Assembly (NCBI GenBank): GCA_963739985.1
Contig: CAVUCE010000022.1
Span: 310,001-374,000 of the forward strand
DNA from: CAVUCE01 sp963739985
Lineage (GTDB): Bacteria > Bacteroidota > Ignavibacteria > Ignavibacteriales > Ignavibacteriaceae
Reading direction: 5' to 3'
Length of the DNA: 64,000 bases
The position numbers and the translations under genes are program-made. Below the pieces are notes generated by a model, which saw only the letters and a program-made list of their open reading frames with translations, did no database searches and had not been told where the DNA came from. Of the stretch, positions 43,571 to 52,209 are shown in pieces (position 1 is the stretch's first letter; every line of letters starts with the position of its first letter).

Positions 43571-45225
43571 GTAAATATTTAGAATTCAAAACACCTGCAT
43601 TTAGCGAAGCAAAGGAATTAGCTTCAGATTACAAATTAGAAAACCAGGGATTAACTCAGCTTGGTAAAGTCTATTGGAATTTAACTGAATCTGCTTTGTA
43701 CGAGGAAATTATTTTTCGTAATGAAGGTAAACTAGCCGAAGGTGGATCGTTATTAGTTAATACAGGAAAGCATACCGCAAGAGCAGCAGCAGATAAATTT
43801 GCGGTTAAAGAAGAATCTACTGAAGATAAAATTTGGTGGGGAGTTCATAACAGACCTTTCAGCACTGAAAAATTTAATTCCCTTTTAGGAAGGTTGCAAG
43901 CATATTCTCAAGGTAAAGAATTATTTGTGCAGGATTGTTATGCCGGAGCTGACCCGGAATATCGATTGGCAGTAAGAGTAATAACTGAAAAAGCATGGCA
44001 TAGCTTATTTGCAAGAAATATGTTCATTACTACTAATAATCACGATGAACTGAAAAAATTCATTCCTGATTTTACAGTTATTTCAGTACCGGATTTTAAG
44101 GTAGATCCTAAAATTGACGGTACAAGAACCGAAACCGGAATTATTATTAATTTCGACGCAAGAATGGCAATCATTGCAAATTCACTTTATGGCGGCGAGA
44201 TTAAAAAATCTATTTTTACGGTTTTGAATTTCTTACTAACATTTCAAGATGTTCTACCAATGCATTGTTCTGCCAATGTAGGGGAAAATGGTAACGCTGC
44301 TTTATTTTTCGGACTTTCGGGAACAGGTAAAACAACTCTGTCAGCCGATCCTAATCGTAAACTCATAGGCGATGATGAACACGGTTGGAGTTCTTCCGGG
44401 GTGTTTAATTTTGAAGGCGGTTGTTATGCAAAGGTTATTCGTCTATCGGAAGAGAGTGAACCTGAAATCTATGCAACAACAAAAAGATTCGGAACAATTT
44501 TAGAGAATGTTGTCTTCGATCCAATTAGCAGAAGAATTGATCTAGATGAAGATTCGATTACTGAGAATACCCGTGCGTCTTATCCATTAGAATTTATTCC
44601 GAACATTGTTCCGGAAGGATTCGTAAATGCGCATCCAAAAGATATAATATTCCTTACTTGCGATGCTTCAGGAGTTATGCCTCCAATTTCCAGGCTTTCG
44701 CCGGAACAGGCTCAATATCATTTTATTAGCGGGTACACTTCTAAAATTGCGGGAACTGAAATCGGACTAGGCACAGAACCGCAAATCACTTTCAGTGCAT
44801 GTTTTGGAGCTCCATTTATGGTAAGGCATCCGTTTACTTATGCAGAAATGTTAAAACAGCGAATGTTAAAAAATAATTCAAGATGTTGGCTGGTTAACAC
44901 AGGCTGGATTGGCGGTAGATTTGGGGTCGGTAAAAGAATTAGCATTAAGCATACAAGAAACTTACTAAACGCCGCATTAGACGGAAAACTTGATAAAGTA
45001 AAGTACAGGAGAGATAAATTGTTCGGCTATGAAGTTCCTTTGAACTGTCCCGATGTTCCTGAAGAAGTTCTTGATCCTGCAACTTCGTGGGGAAATGAAG
45101 ATGAGTACTGGAAAAAGTATGATGCTTTAGCCTCAAGATTCATAGAAAACTTTAAATTATTTGAAAAAGGCTGCAGTGATGAGGTAAAAAATGCAGGTCC
45201 GAAAAGAATATCAAAAATAAAGTAA
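43567..45225 (+). CDS. pckA: Phosphoenolpyruvate carboxykinase (ATP)
   Basis: A 552-residue ATP-type PEPCK. It shows the kinase loop FFGLSGTGKTTLSADPNR, IGDDEHGW, and NFEGGCYAKVI and VFDPISRRIDLDEDSITENTRASYPL in the metal and substrate region. It converts oxaloacetate to PEP, the entry to gluconeogenesis. A TTG at 43561 opens the frame, but ATG at 43567 is preferred: it overlaps the stop of the upstream aminotransferase by four bases, a coupling pattern. The protein is about 15-20 residues longer than the E. coli enzyme. Confidence 0.96.
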   Translation: MSKYLEFKTPAFSEAKELASDYKLENQGLTQLGKVYWNLTESALYEEIIFRNEGKLAEGGSLLVNTGKHTARAAADKFAVKEESTEDKIWWGVHNRPFSTEKFNSLLGRLQAYSQGKELFVQDCYAGADPEYRLAVRVITEKAWHSLFARNMFITTNNHDELKKFIPDFTVISVPDFKVDPKIDGTRTETGIIINFDARMAIIANSLYGGEIKKSIFTVLNFLLTFQDVLPMHCSANVGENGNAALFFGLSGTGKTTLSADPNRKLIGDDEHGWSSSGVFNFEGGCYAKVIRLSEESEPEIYATTKRFGTILENVVFDPISRRIDLDEDSITENTRASYPLEFIPNIVPEGFVNAHPKDIIFLTCDASGVMPPISRLSPEQAQYHFISGYTSKIAGTEIGLGTEPQITFSACFGAPFMVRHPFTYAEMLKQRMLKNNSRCWLVNTGWIGGRFGVGKRISIKHTRNLLNAALDGKLDKVKYRRDKLFGYEVPLNCPDVPEEVLDPATSWGNEDEYWKKYDALASRFIENFKLFEKGCSDEVKNAGPKRISKIK

Positions 45226-45249
45226 ACAGATTTAAAAATTAAATTATCT

Positions 45250-45279
45250 AATCCCGTGTGATTTAACATCAGCGGGATT
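45250..45279 (+). terminator. Hairpin terminator after pckA
   Basis: AATCCCG (45250-45256) pairs with CGGGATT (45273-45279), with TGAT/ATCA pairing inside. A short T-rich tail follows. Confidence 0.65.
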
Positions 45280-45343
45280 TGTTATTTAGTACGGAAACTT
45301 TTAGAATTGAATACAAAAATTGAATAAAAGTTGGAGTGAAATT

Positions 45344-45817
45344 ATGAACGAAATAAATTTAAGATTGAATGTCATTGAATTATTAAAAAGTGGCAGCGCT
45401 CATTTAGGACTAAATAATGCTATTGAAAATCTTGACCCAGAGCTGAGAAATAAAAAACCAAACGATAATCTGCATTCTGTCTGGGAATTATTAGACCATA
45501 TCCGAATTGGACAAGAAGATATTCTACATTACCTATTAAATCCAAATTGGAAATCGCCTGATTGGCCGAAAGGCTATTGGCCTGATGCAAATCTTGAATT
45601 GACCGATAAAATTTGGAAAGCTACAATAAAAAATTTCAATAATGATTTATCCGCATTAATAGATCTTGCAAAAAATGAGAATATTGATTTGACATCTGAA
45701 ATTCCTCATGGCGAAGGACGAACTTATTTAAGAGAATTGCTTTTAGCCGCAGATCATAATTCCTATCATGTTGGACAAATAATTGAGACAAGAAAAGCAT
45801 TAAATGCCTGGAAATAA
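45344..45817 (+). CDS. DinB-family protein
   Basis: A 157-residue four-helix-bundle protein. Likely metal ligands are the His of VWELLDHIRIGQEDI and the pair in AADHNSYHVGQI, the classical DinB pattern. Such proteins bind a divalent metal; some are thiol-dependent transferases, and in Firmicutes-like and Bacteroidetes genomes some act with bacillithiol. bshB1 is elsewhere in this window, so that is an open option. The frame runs back to a TTG at 45320; ATG at 45344 is chosen because GGAG (45333-45336) is seven bases upstream. Confidence 0.85.
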   Translation: MNEINLRLNVIELLKSGSAHLGLNNAIENLDPELRNKKPNDNLHSVWELLDHIRIGQEDILHYLLNPNWKSPDWPKGYWPDANLELTDKIWKATIKNFNNDLSALIDLAKNENIDLTSEIPHGEGRTYLRELLLAADHNSYHVGQIIETRKALNAWK

Positions 45818-45857
45818 TATATTGTAAGGAATAATAATATTCATAAAGGCAAATGTG

Positions 45858-46187
45858 ATGGATCACCATATGACAACCACTACTTTTGAATTGGAAGGTT
45901 ACAAAGTAGTAAAACAATTAGGAGTAGTTAGAGGTATAACTGTAAGATCAAGAAATGTTTTTGGAACGATTGGAGGATCATTACAAACTTTATTTGGCGG
46001 AAATATTTCCTTGTTTACGGAATTATGTGAAAAGACTAGAACAGAAGCTTTTGAAATGATGATTCAACATGCAAATGATTTAGGAGCAAATGCAGTTGTA
46101 GGTATTAGGTATGATGCAAATGATGTGATGAACGGAGTGACCGAGGTTCTATGTTATGGAACGGCAGTAGTAGTTGAAAAAGTTTAA
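45858..46187 (+). CDS. YbjQ/UPF0145 family protein
   Basis: A 109-residue small protein of the YbjQ family (heavy-metal-binding domain-like). It has the pattern VKQLGVVRGITVRSRNVFGTIGGSLQTLFGGNI, then TRTEAFEMMIQHANDLGANAVVGIRYDANDV and a final CYGTAVVVEKV. It probably assembles into oligomers; its function is unknown. GTG at 45855 is one codon earlier, but ATG at 45858 has AAGG eight bases upstream. It follows the DinB gene by 40 bases. Confidence 0.88.
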   Translation: MDHHMTTTTFELEGYKVVKQLGVVRGITVRSRNVFGTIGGSLQTLFGGNISLFTELCEKTRTEAFEMMIQHANDLGANAVVGIRYDANDVMNGVTEVLCYGTAVVVEKV

Positions 46188-46307
46188 GGAATTAATATTT
46201 ATTATTTAATGCTTTAAACTTGCATAAAATTAAATCATTCCGGATTCTATAATCTCTTTTTATTTATGCGGATTAAGTGAACAACCCTATCAATATTTAT
46301 TAGCATA

Positions 46308-46345
46308 ATTTTGCATTTTTTTGTCAATCATTTGTAATGCAAAAT
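46308..46345. promoter_or_regulatory. Inverted repeat ATTTTGCATT-N18-AATGCAAAAT upstream of the aminotransferase
   Basis: Ten-base perfect arms at 46308-46317 and 46336-46345. Spacer length (18) equals that of the repeat upstream of the cytochrome, though the arms differ. May be an operator or a hairpin ending the YbjQ transcript. Confidence 0.3.
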
Positions 46346-46396
46346 ACTTTATAATTTAATGTTTTTTATTAAATTACTTAATATATTTAGCAAATT

Positions 46397-46410
46397 TTGA
46401 TTTTTATCAA
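46397..46410. promoter_or_regulatory. FNR/CRP-like dyad TTGAT-N4-ATCAA upstream of the aminotransferase
   Basis: TTGATTTTTATCAA, an exact match to TTGAT-N4-ATCAA, ends 74 bases before the aminotransferase start. The same pattern is at 9582-9595. Confidence 0.35.
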
Positions 46411-46484
46411 GATTTTTAGCTATACATTTTTTAGATTTCCCAATTAAATTTTACAAAAACTTAAACGATTAAAAGGTGGACAAT

Positions 46485-47678
46485 TTGAATAATTATTCAA
46501 TATTGATATCGTCAATTGAAGAGAGCAAGACTTTAGCAGTTACAGCGTTGGTAAAGAAATTAAAAGCAGAAGGAAATAATGTTTTAAGCTTTAGCGCCGG
46601 TGAACCGGATTTCCCTACTCCGCAATTTATAAAAGATGCAGCAGTTAAAGCAATTAATGATAATTTTACACGTTACACTGCTAACGAAGGTTATCCGGCT
46701 TTACTCAATGCAATAATCGAAAAGTTTGATAAAGATAACGGACTAAAATTTAATGCGAAGAATTTAATTGTTTCCGATGGTGCAAAACATTCAGTATACA
46801 ATATTTTAATGGCAATTTGTAATCCGGGAGATGAAGTAATTTTTCAGGCGCCTTACTGGGTAAGTTATCCTCAAATGGTAAAAGTCGCTCAGGCAAAATC
46901 TGTTGTTATAGAAGCAGGCGTTGAACAAGAATATAAAATTACTCCTGAACAATTAGCTGATGCAATTACCGATAAAACCAAAGCTATAATTTTTAATACC
47001 CCTTCAAATCCTACAGGAGCAGTATATAGTAAAAATGAAATTTTAGGGCTTGCCGAAGTATTAAAGGATAAAGACATTTATATTATTTCCGATGAAATTT
47101 ATGAGAAAATTTTATTTGACGGCGAAGAACACTTCAGTATAGGAAGCGTTGATTATCTTAAAGATAAAACAATAACCATAAACGGTGTAAGTAAAGCATA
47201 CGCTATGACCGGTTGGAGAATCGGGTATGCAGGAGGACCGGAAAAAATAATAAAACTTGCCAGAAATTTACAAAGCCATTCCACTTCTAATGCTTCCTCA
47301 ATTTCTCAAGCAGCCGCTGTTGCAGCTTTAACCGGACCTGAAGATGAAATACAAGCGATGGTTTTAAAGTTCAGAGAAAGAAGAGATGCAATAGTTTCTA
47401 GTTTGAATAAGATCGATGGAATAAAGTGTCCGTTACCTAAAGGCGCATTTTATGTGTTCTATGATGTAAGCGCTTATTACGGTAAGAAATATAATGGAAC
47501 CGAAGTAAATAATTCGACATCTTTCTGCAATTATGTATTAACAGAAGAAAAAGTCGGACTTGTTCCCGGAGTTGCATTTGGAAATGATAATTGTGTTAGA
47601 ATGTCATACGCATGTTCGATGGACGAAATTGACGAAGGTATTAAAAGGATTGAATCTGCTTTAGCAAAGCTAAGTTGA
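46485..47678 (+). CDS. aspC: PLP-dependent aspartate/aromatic-type aminotransferase
   Basis: A 397-residue class I aminotransferase of the type found in aspartate aminotransferase I-gamma. It has SAGEPDFPTPQFIKDAA, YTANEGYPALLNAI, the PLP phosphate turn SDGAKHSVYNIL, APYWVSYPQM, NTPSNPTGAVYS, SDEIYEKILFDG and the PLP-lysine in NGVSKAYAMTGWRIGYAGG. It transfers the amino group of glutamate to a keto acid, most likely oxaloacetate. The frame opens at GTG 46476, which lies inside the SD-like AAAAGGTGG (46471-46479); the TTG at 46485 has the proper spacing, so it is chosen with moderate confidence. Confidence 0.92.
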   Translation: MNNYSILISSIEESKTLAVTALVKKLKAEGNNVLSFSAGEPDFPTPQFIKDAAVKAINDNFTRYTANEGYPALLNAIIEKFDKDNGLKFNAKNLIVSDGAKHSVYNILMAICNPGDEVIFQAPYWVSYPQMVKVAQAKSVVIEAGVEQEYKITPEQLADAITDKTKAIIFNTPSNPTGAVYSKNEILGLAEVLKDKDIYIISDEIYEKILFDGEEHFSIGSVDYLKDKTITINGVSKAYAMTGWRIGYAGGPEKIIKLARNLQSHSTSNASSISQAAAVAALTGPEDEIQAMVLKFRERRDAIVSSLNKIDGIKCPLPKGAFYVFYDVSAYYGKKYNGTEVNNSTSFCNYVLTEEKVGLVPGVAFGNDNCVRMSYACSMDEIDEGIKRIESALAKLS

Positions 47679-47707
47679 TATAAAAAGTATCTGAGTAAGA
47701 TTAGTAG

Positions 47708-47738
47708 AAGGCTGATGCAAAAAACATCAGCCTTTTTT
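47708..47738. terminator. Strong bidirectional terminator
   Basis: Ten-base perfect stem AAGGCTGATG / CATCAGCCTT with a seven-base A-rich loop, then a T-run to 47738. It separates the convergent aminotransferase and aroE genes. Confidence 0.92.
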
Positions 47739-48612
47739 ATTCTGCAATATAAAGTTTAAGAGCATTCTCAATTTTATCGACCGGCATCTGCTCACCCGTC
47801 CATAATTCAAAAGATTTTGCCGCCTGATAAATAAGCATTTTCAAGCCATCAAGAATTATTGCGCCCTCTTTTTCCGCTATCTTTAGCAATCTAGTTTTAG
47901 GCGGATTATAAACCAAATCAAATACTATTTGTCCCTTTACAAATGAATCGCTTAATTCTGTGATTGCATCTTCGGAATCAGGATGCATTCCTACAGCAGA
48001 AGCATTTATAATCAGTTTTGAATTATTAAATACTTTAACCAAATCAGGCGGGAATAACTCCATTGTATTAAAAGAATCAAATTTCATTTTATCGATGAAA
48101 TAGCTCTTCAAGGTTTCCGCTCTTTGTTCGGTTCTATTTATCAAATTAATAGCTGAAGGCTTAAAGTATCTTACTAAAGAATAAATAACAGCCCTGGATG
48201 CTCCTCCGGCACCAACAACACTAACCTCATTACCGGAAATTTCATCTTTGTAAGGAAGTAATGTTTCTAAAATTCCGTTTACATCTGTGTTATAGCCGCT
48301 TAATTTACCCTGATCATTCACAACTGTATTAATTGAACCGATTATAGAAGCCTCTTCAGAGAGATTATGGACATGTTGAAGAAGATTTTCTTTATGTGGA
48401 ATAGTAGCGTTAAATCCTTGAATTCCTAATGCTATCATACCCTTTAACGCCGCTTTTAAGCTTGACGCAGGGACATCAAAAGGCAGATAAATGTAATCAA
48501 GACTTTTTATCTCGATAGTAAGATTATGAATAAACGGTGAATAAGAGTGCTTGATTGGATGTCCGATTAAACCTAAAACTTTTGTATTTATGTGATACGA
48601 ATTTTTCATCAT
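47737..48612 (-). CDS. aroE: Shikimate dehydrogenase
   Basis: A 291-residue NADP-dependent enzyme that reduces 3-dehydroshikimate in aromatic amino acid synthesis. It shows VLGLIGHPIKHSYSPFIHN, the substrate region GFNATIPHKENLL with the catalytic Lys, NTDVNGI, the Rossmann motif VVGAGGASRAVIYSL and a C-terminal DGLKMLIYQAAKSFELWTG. Length is slightly above the usual 270-280. A second ATG at 48609 is possible. It is a single gene. Confidence 0.96.
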   Translation of the reverse strand: MMKNSYHINTKVLGLIGHPIKHSYSPFIHNLTIEIKSLDYIYLPFDVPASSLKAALKGMIALGIQGFNATIPHKENLLQHVHNLSEEASIIGSINTVVNDQGKLSGYNTDVNGILETLLPYKDEISGNEVSVVGAGGASRAVIYSLVRYFKPSAINLINRTEQRAETLKSYFIDKMKFDSFNTMELFPPDLVKVFNNSKLIINASAVGMHPDSEDAITELSDSFVKGQIVFDLVYNPPKTRLLKIAEKEGAIILDGLKMLIYQAAKSFELWTGEQMPVDKIENALKLYIAE

Positions 48613-48689
48613 AAAATTTCTTAGTGAAGTAATAATTTTACATTATCAATTTTTATCGAGAATCAAATTAATGAAGTTCAGAATTGAAG

Positions 48690-50108
48690 TTAGTTTTCAC
48701 CAAGCAATTTTTTAAACAATTTTGATGACCTAATTTCAGGATAGTCTTTAGCAAATTCATTTTGAATTGTGGGATCCAAATTGAAAGCAGATTTTAGACA
48801 TTCAACAGCATCTTGTGTGCGACTAAGAATAAAATTAATTTTAGCTTTACCGTAAAATGAAGCTGCATCAGAATCATTAATTCTTATACATTCATCAAAA
48901 GAACTCATGGCTCCCAACCAATCGCCCATTTCAAATAAAGTTTCAGCAAGATTAAACCAAATGTCATAGTTGTCGGGTTCTATCTTGATGGCGGAGCGAT
49001 AACTTTTTACAGCTTCTTTTAACTTACCCAGCGAATATTCCAAATCAGCCTTTGCATACCAGGCTTCGGCGTTATCCTGGGAAAGTGAAATTGCTTTATT
49101 AAAATCTTTTAAAGCATGCTGATACTTACCGGCAGAATCAAAACAAAAACCTCTGGCTAGAAAAGCTTCGTAATACTCTTCGTTTATTTTTATTGCTTCG
49201 GAGTAATTTTTAATAGCATTATTTAGTTCGCCAAGCTCTTCATAAATATTTGCTAAATTATAATATGCAGCCTCATCATATTTATCAAACTCGGTTGCCT
49301 TTCTAAAAGATTCGGCAGCTTGTTGTAAACGTCCTAAATCAGCAAGCGCATTTCCTTTATTAAACCATGCGCTTGGAAAATCGTCTCTAATAGCTAATGC
49401 AAAATCATAACTGTCAATAGCTTTTTCCAGCTTATTCATTTTTACAAGAACTATTCCCCGGTTATACCATCCACTTGCATTATATGGATCAATATCCAGA
49501 AACCGATCATAATATTCCAATGCTTCGAGTAATCTATTGGAATTTTCGAAACAGAAAGCTAATTCATAATACGCTTCAGAAAATTCATTATCAATTTCAA
49601 TCGTTCGCTTGAAATAATCAATTGCATCATCAAAACTTTCCTGACGCTGGTAAAGTAGTCCAAGACTGAAAGTTGCTTCTTCATTTTTGGGATCTGTTTC
49701 TAAAGCAATTTCCAAGCTCTCTTTTGCTTCGGCAATTCTACCGAGACTTTCTTCAGCGGCAGCTTTATCAATCAAAGCTTCGGAATCACCTGGATTAAGC
49801 GATAAAGCTTTATCGAAGCAAGTAACAGCTTCATAAAATCTATTAAACGAATTAAGTAACGATCCTTTTTTAACCCAGTATTCTGAATTATAAGGTGAAA
49901 TATCGAGTAAAAGATCCACAAAATAGATTCCTTCGTCAATTCTATCATATTCTAGACATAATTGAATGATATCTTCAATTGTGTCTAAGTAACTGTATAT
50001 ACTTCCGGAATCAACAATTTCTTTACAGCGTTTTATTTCATCATCAACATTTTTGTTATAAGCCGAGAAATTATCGTCGTCGTTGTATTCGGAATAGTAA
50101 GAGGGCAT
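48690..50108 (-). CDS. Tetratricopeptide repeat protein
   Basis: A 472-residue soluble protein made of about 11 to 12 TPR units from residue 45 to the end, for example YWVKKGSLLNSFNRFYEAVTCFDKAL and AWFNKGNALADLGRLQQAAESF. No signal peptide or other domain is visible; the N-terminus (about 1-45) is acidic. TPR arrays hold protein partners, so it is likely a scaffold. The partner is unknown. It stands alone; a 19-base palindrome lies 52 bases upstream of its ATG. Confidence 0.9.
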   Translation of the reverse strand: MPSYYSEYNDDDNFSAYNKNVDDEIKRCKEIVDSGSIYSYLDTIEDIIQLCLEYDRIDEGIYFVDLLLDISPYNSEYWVKKGSLLNSFNRFYEAVTCFDKALSLNPGDSEALIDKAAAEESLGRIAEAKESLEIALETDPKNEEATFSLGLLYQRQESFDDAIDYFKRTIEIDNEFSEAYYELAFCFENSNRLLEALEYYDRFLDIDPYNASGWYNRGIVLVKMNKLEKAIDSYDFALAIRDDFPSAWFNKGNALADLGRLQQAAESFRKATEFDKYDEAAYYNLANIYEELGELNNAIKNYSEAIKINEEYYEAFLARGFCFDSAGKYQHALKDFNKAISLSQDNAEAWYAKADLEYSLGKLKEAVKSYRSAIKIEPDNYDIWFNLAETLFEMGDWLGAMSSFDECIRINDSDAASFYGKAKINFILSRTQDAVECLKSAFNLDPTIQNEFAKDYPEIRSSKLFKKLLGEN

Positions 50109-50160
50109 TTATTCTCCAATGTATTCAAATTCTCGCGAAAAATGTATTACTAATAAAATA

Positions 50161-50179
50161 TAAAATCAAGTTGATTTTA
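50161..50179. promoter_or_regulatory. 19-base palindrome TAAAATCAA-G-TTGATTTTA upstream of the TPR gene
   Basis: Perfect nine-base arms around one central base, 52 bases before the TPR gene ATG (minus strand). It suits an operator. AT-richness lowers its weight. Confidence 0.35.
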
Positions 50180-50421
50180 ATATTCCTTTTTTACCATAAT
50201 TTTTTACTTGAATATTACCTCAAAATTGCGTGAATTATAAGTCAATTCTAAAATATTTTTTCCAAACCACCTTTTTTCTCTTTAACTCCCATTGAAAACT
50301 ATTACACAAAAAAGATTTTAATAATATGTCATTATAAAAATAAGAAATGCAATAATAGGAATTCAGAAGATCTTAATTTGATTATAGAATTAAAGAGAAA
50401 AGAGATAGAGAAATTAGAACA

Positions 50422-50454
50422 AATGCCGCACTTAGATTTAAATAGTGCGGCATT
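50422..50454 (-). terminator. sucC terminator hairpin
   Basis: An 11-base perfect stem AATGCCGCACT / AGTGCGGCATT with an 11-base loop lies ten bases after the sucC stop on the minus strand. A U-rich stretch follows in that direction. Confidence 0.8.
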
Positions 50455-50463
50455 ATTTAATCT

Positions 50464-51678
50464 TTATTTTTTTAGGACTGCAGTAACTTTTATTGCAGCG
50501 TCTTTTAAGCTTCCGGCCACTTCAAAGTTTAAACCGGATTTATTTAATAACACTCCGGCTTCCTTAGCATTTGTTCCTTCTAATCTTACAACAATCGGAA
50601 CCTTCACATCCATATCTTTTGCAGCATCTATAACACCTTGAGCAACTCTATCACATCTAACAATACCGCCAAAAATGTTAATCAAAATTGCTTTAACATT
50701 AGGATCCGACAAAATAATTTTAAATCCATTGGCAACGGTTTCTTTGTTCGCTCCACCACCAACATCTAAAAAGTTAGCCGGCTCTCCGCCTGCCAATTTA
50801 ATAATATCCATTGTGGCCATTGCAAGTCCGGCACCATTAACCATACAGCCAACGTTACCATCAAGTTTTATATAGTTAAGGCTATATTTCGATGCTTCAA
50901 TTTCAAGCGGATCTTCTTCATCTAAATCTCTATATGCAACTATATCCTGATGCTTAAACATAGCGTTATCATCAAAATTCATTTTAGCATCAAGCGCAAC
51001 AACTTTATCATCATTTGTTATCACCAAAGGATTTATTTCCAATAATGATGAATCTGTTTCCACATAAGCTCTATACAATTTTGCAATAAATTTAATAAAA
51101 TCTTTAAAAGCTGTTCCTTCCAAACCAAGAGAAAAAGCTAATTTTCTAGCTTGATATCCTTGCAAACCAACAGATGGATCAACCCAAACTTTAATTATTT
51201 TTTCAGGAGTTTCAGCCGCAACTTTCTCAATTTCTACTCCGCCTTCGGTTGATGCCATAATAACGTTCATAGAAACAGCTCTATCTAATAAAATACCTAG
51301 ATAAAGTTCTTTTTTGTAATCTAAACCTTCTGTGATGAATAGCGTTTTTACTAACTTTCCTTCTTGTCCCGTTTGGTGAGTTACAAGAAGATTGCCCAAC
51401 ATTTTACTAGCATAATCTTTTGCTTTATCTGCAGAAGTTGTAAACTTAACTCCACCCTCTAGAATAACTTCCTCACGATTTTTAGGACTATAAATCGTTC
51501 CTTTACCTCTTCCACCTGCATGAATTTGGGATTTAACAACATATTGGTTTATCCCTCGTTTTTGCAATTTTTCAATTGCTTTATCAAACTGCGATATTTT
51601 TTTAATAGCAATTCCGTCTTGGACCGGAACAGCATATTTCTTCAAAATTTCTTTCGCCTGAAATTCGTGTACCTTCAT
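50464..51678 (-). CDS. sucC: Succinyl-CoA ligase (ADP-forming) beta subunit
   Basis: A 404-residue subunit with an ATP-grasp domain. Hallmarks are MKVHEFQAKEILKKYAVPVQDGIAI, KSQIHAGGRGKG, LLEINPLVITNDDKVVALDAKMNFDDNA, and the ligase domain GLAMATMDIIKLAGGEPANFLDVGG and NIFGGIVRCDRVAQGVI. It makes succinyl-CoA and ADP or the reverse in the TCA cycle. sucD is not adjacent, so the alpha subunit is encoded elsewhere, which is seen in this part of the tree. Length is normal. Confidence 0.96.
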   Translation of the reverse strand: MKVHEFQAKEILKKYAVPVQDGIAIKKISQFDKAIEKLQKRGINQYVVKSQIHAGGRGKGTIYSPKNREEVILEGGVKFTTSADKAKDYASKMLGNLLVTHQTGQEGKLVKTLFITEGLDYKKELYLGILLDRAVSMNVIMASTEGGVEIEKVAAETPEKIIKVWVDPSVGLQGYQARKLAFSLGLEGTAFKDFIKFIAKLYRAYVETDSSLLEINPLVITNDDKVVALDAKMNFDDNAMFKHQDIVAYRDLDEEDPLEIEASKYSLNYIKLDGNVGCMVNGAGLAMATMDIIKLAGGEPANFLDVGGGANKETVANGFKIILSDPNVKAILINIFGGIVRCDRVAQGVIDAAKDMDVKVPIVVRLEGTNAKEAGVLLNKSGLNFEVAGSLKDAAIKVTAVLKK

Positions 51679-51904
51679 TTTACTTCCTTATGTTAAATTT
51701 GGTTGGATACTAAAGGAGATCAAATTTTGTATCATAATCTCATTGTTCCAAATAAACGAATTACAAATTGTCCAAAATTACGGTTTTTGAGTTTTATAAG
51801 CAATTTAAAGCTACTATAAACACACGGGAACCTAACTTTATTTAAAAATGTTTTCAACATTACAAAAAAACACGACTAAAGATCTGCATTTTTATTAAAT
51901 AGAG

Positions 51905-51987
51905 TATATAAATCGGCTTAAAATATCTTTTAATTTTAGCCGACCTTTAATGGGAACAACCGGGGGGTTAGTTCCCATTCTTTTTTT
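51905..51987 (+). ncRNA. Candidate small RNA ending in an orphan intrinsic terminator
   Basis: Two hairpins and a T-run occur where no plus-strand gene lies upstream. The first stem is TCGGCT (51913-51918) with AGCCGA (51938-51943), extended by AAAAT/ATTTT across a bulge. The second is the terminator at 51949-51987. The 5' end is unknown; about 80 bases is a minimum if transcription starts near the TATATAAAT at 51905-51913. It could also be the end of antisense or leader transcript. No match to a known RNA was recognised. Confidence 0.4.
51949..51987 (+). terminator. Intrinsic terminator without an upstream plus-strand gene
   Basis: AATGGGAAC (51949-51957) pairs with GTTCCCATT (51971-51979), with an AACC/GGTT inner stem, then C and seven T. 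The nearest plus-strand coding sequence upstream is over 4 kb away. Confidence 0.8.
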
Positions 51988-52039
51988 ATCCAATATTTGC
52001 ATAAATTTCTTTTTGTAGTAATGGAATTTTTATTAATTT

Positions 52040-52053
52040 TTGCCAGTTGGCAA
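52040..52053. promoter_or_regulatory. Dyad TTGCCA-GT-TGGCAA upstream of the acyl-CoA synthetase
   Basis: Six-base perfect arms around GT, 157 bases before the synthetase ATG. A half-site TTTGCCAACC follows at 52141-52150. A fatty-acid regulator site is a possibility only. Confidence 0.35.
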
Positions 52054-52209
52054 CAAACAAAATTTTTGACAGCAATTCAGCCTTTTAAATAAGTATAATA
52101 AAATTACAAGTTGTTAGATTTTTAACATAGAAAAAGATATTTTGCCAACCGTATTACAATTATTCGTCTGATTAGTGGGATCTCTTCAAAATAGCTGTAA
52201 GGAGAAATA

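Larger units (their letters stand above)
50109..50463. other. 355-base intergenic region between the TPR gene and sucC
   Basis: No credible gene is visible. It contains the palindrome at 50161-50179 near the TPR start and the sucC terminator hairpin at 50422-50454. The rest is AT-rich and featureless. Confidence 0.6.
51679..52209. other. 531-base intergenic region between sucC and fadD
   Basis: No protein gene is seen. It carries a candidate small RNA with terminator (about 51905-51987) and a dyad TTGCCA-GT-TGGCAA (52040-52053). The two promoters of the divergent genes should lie here. Confidence 0.6.
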
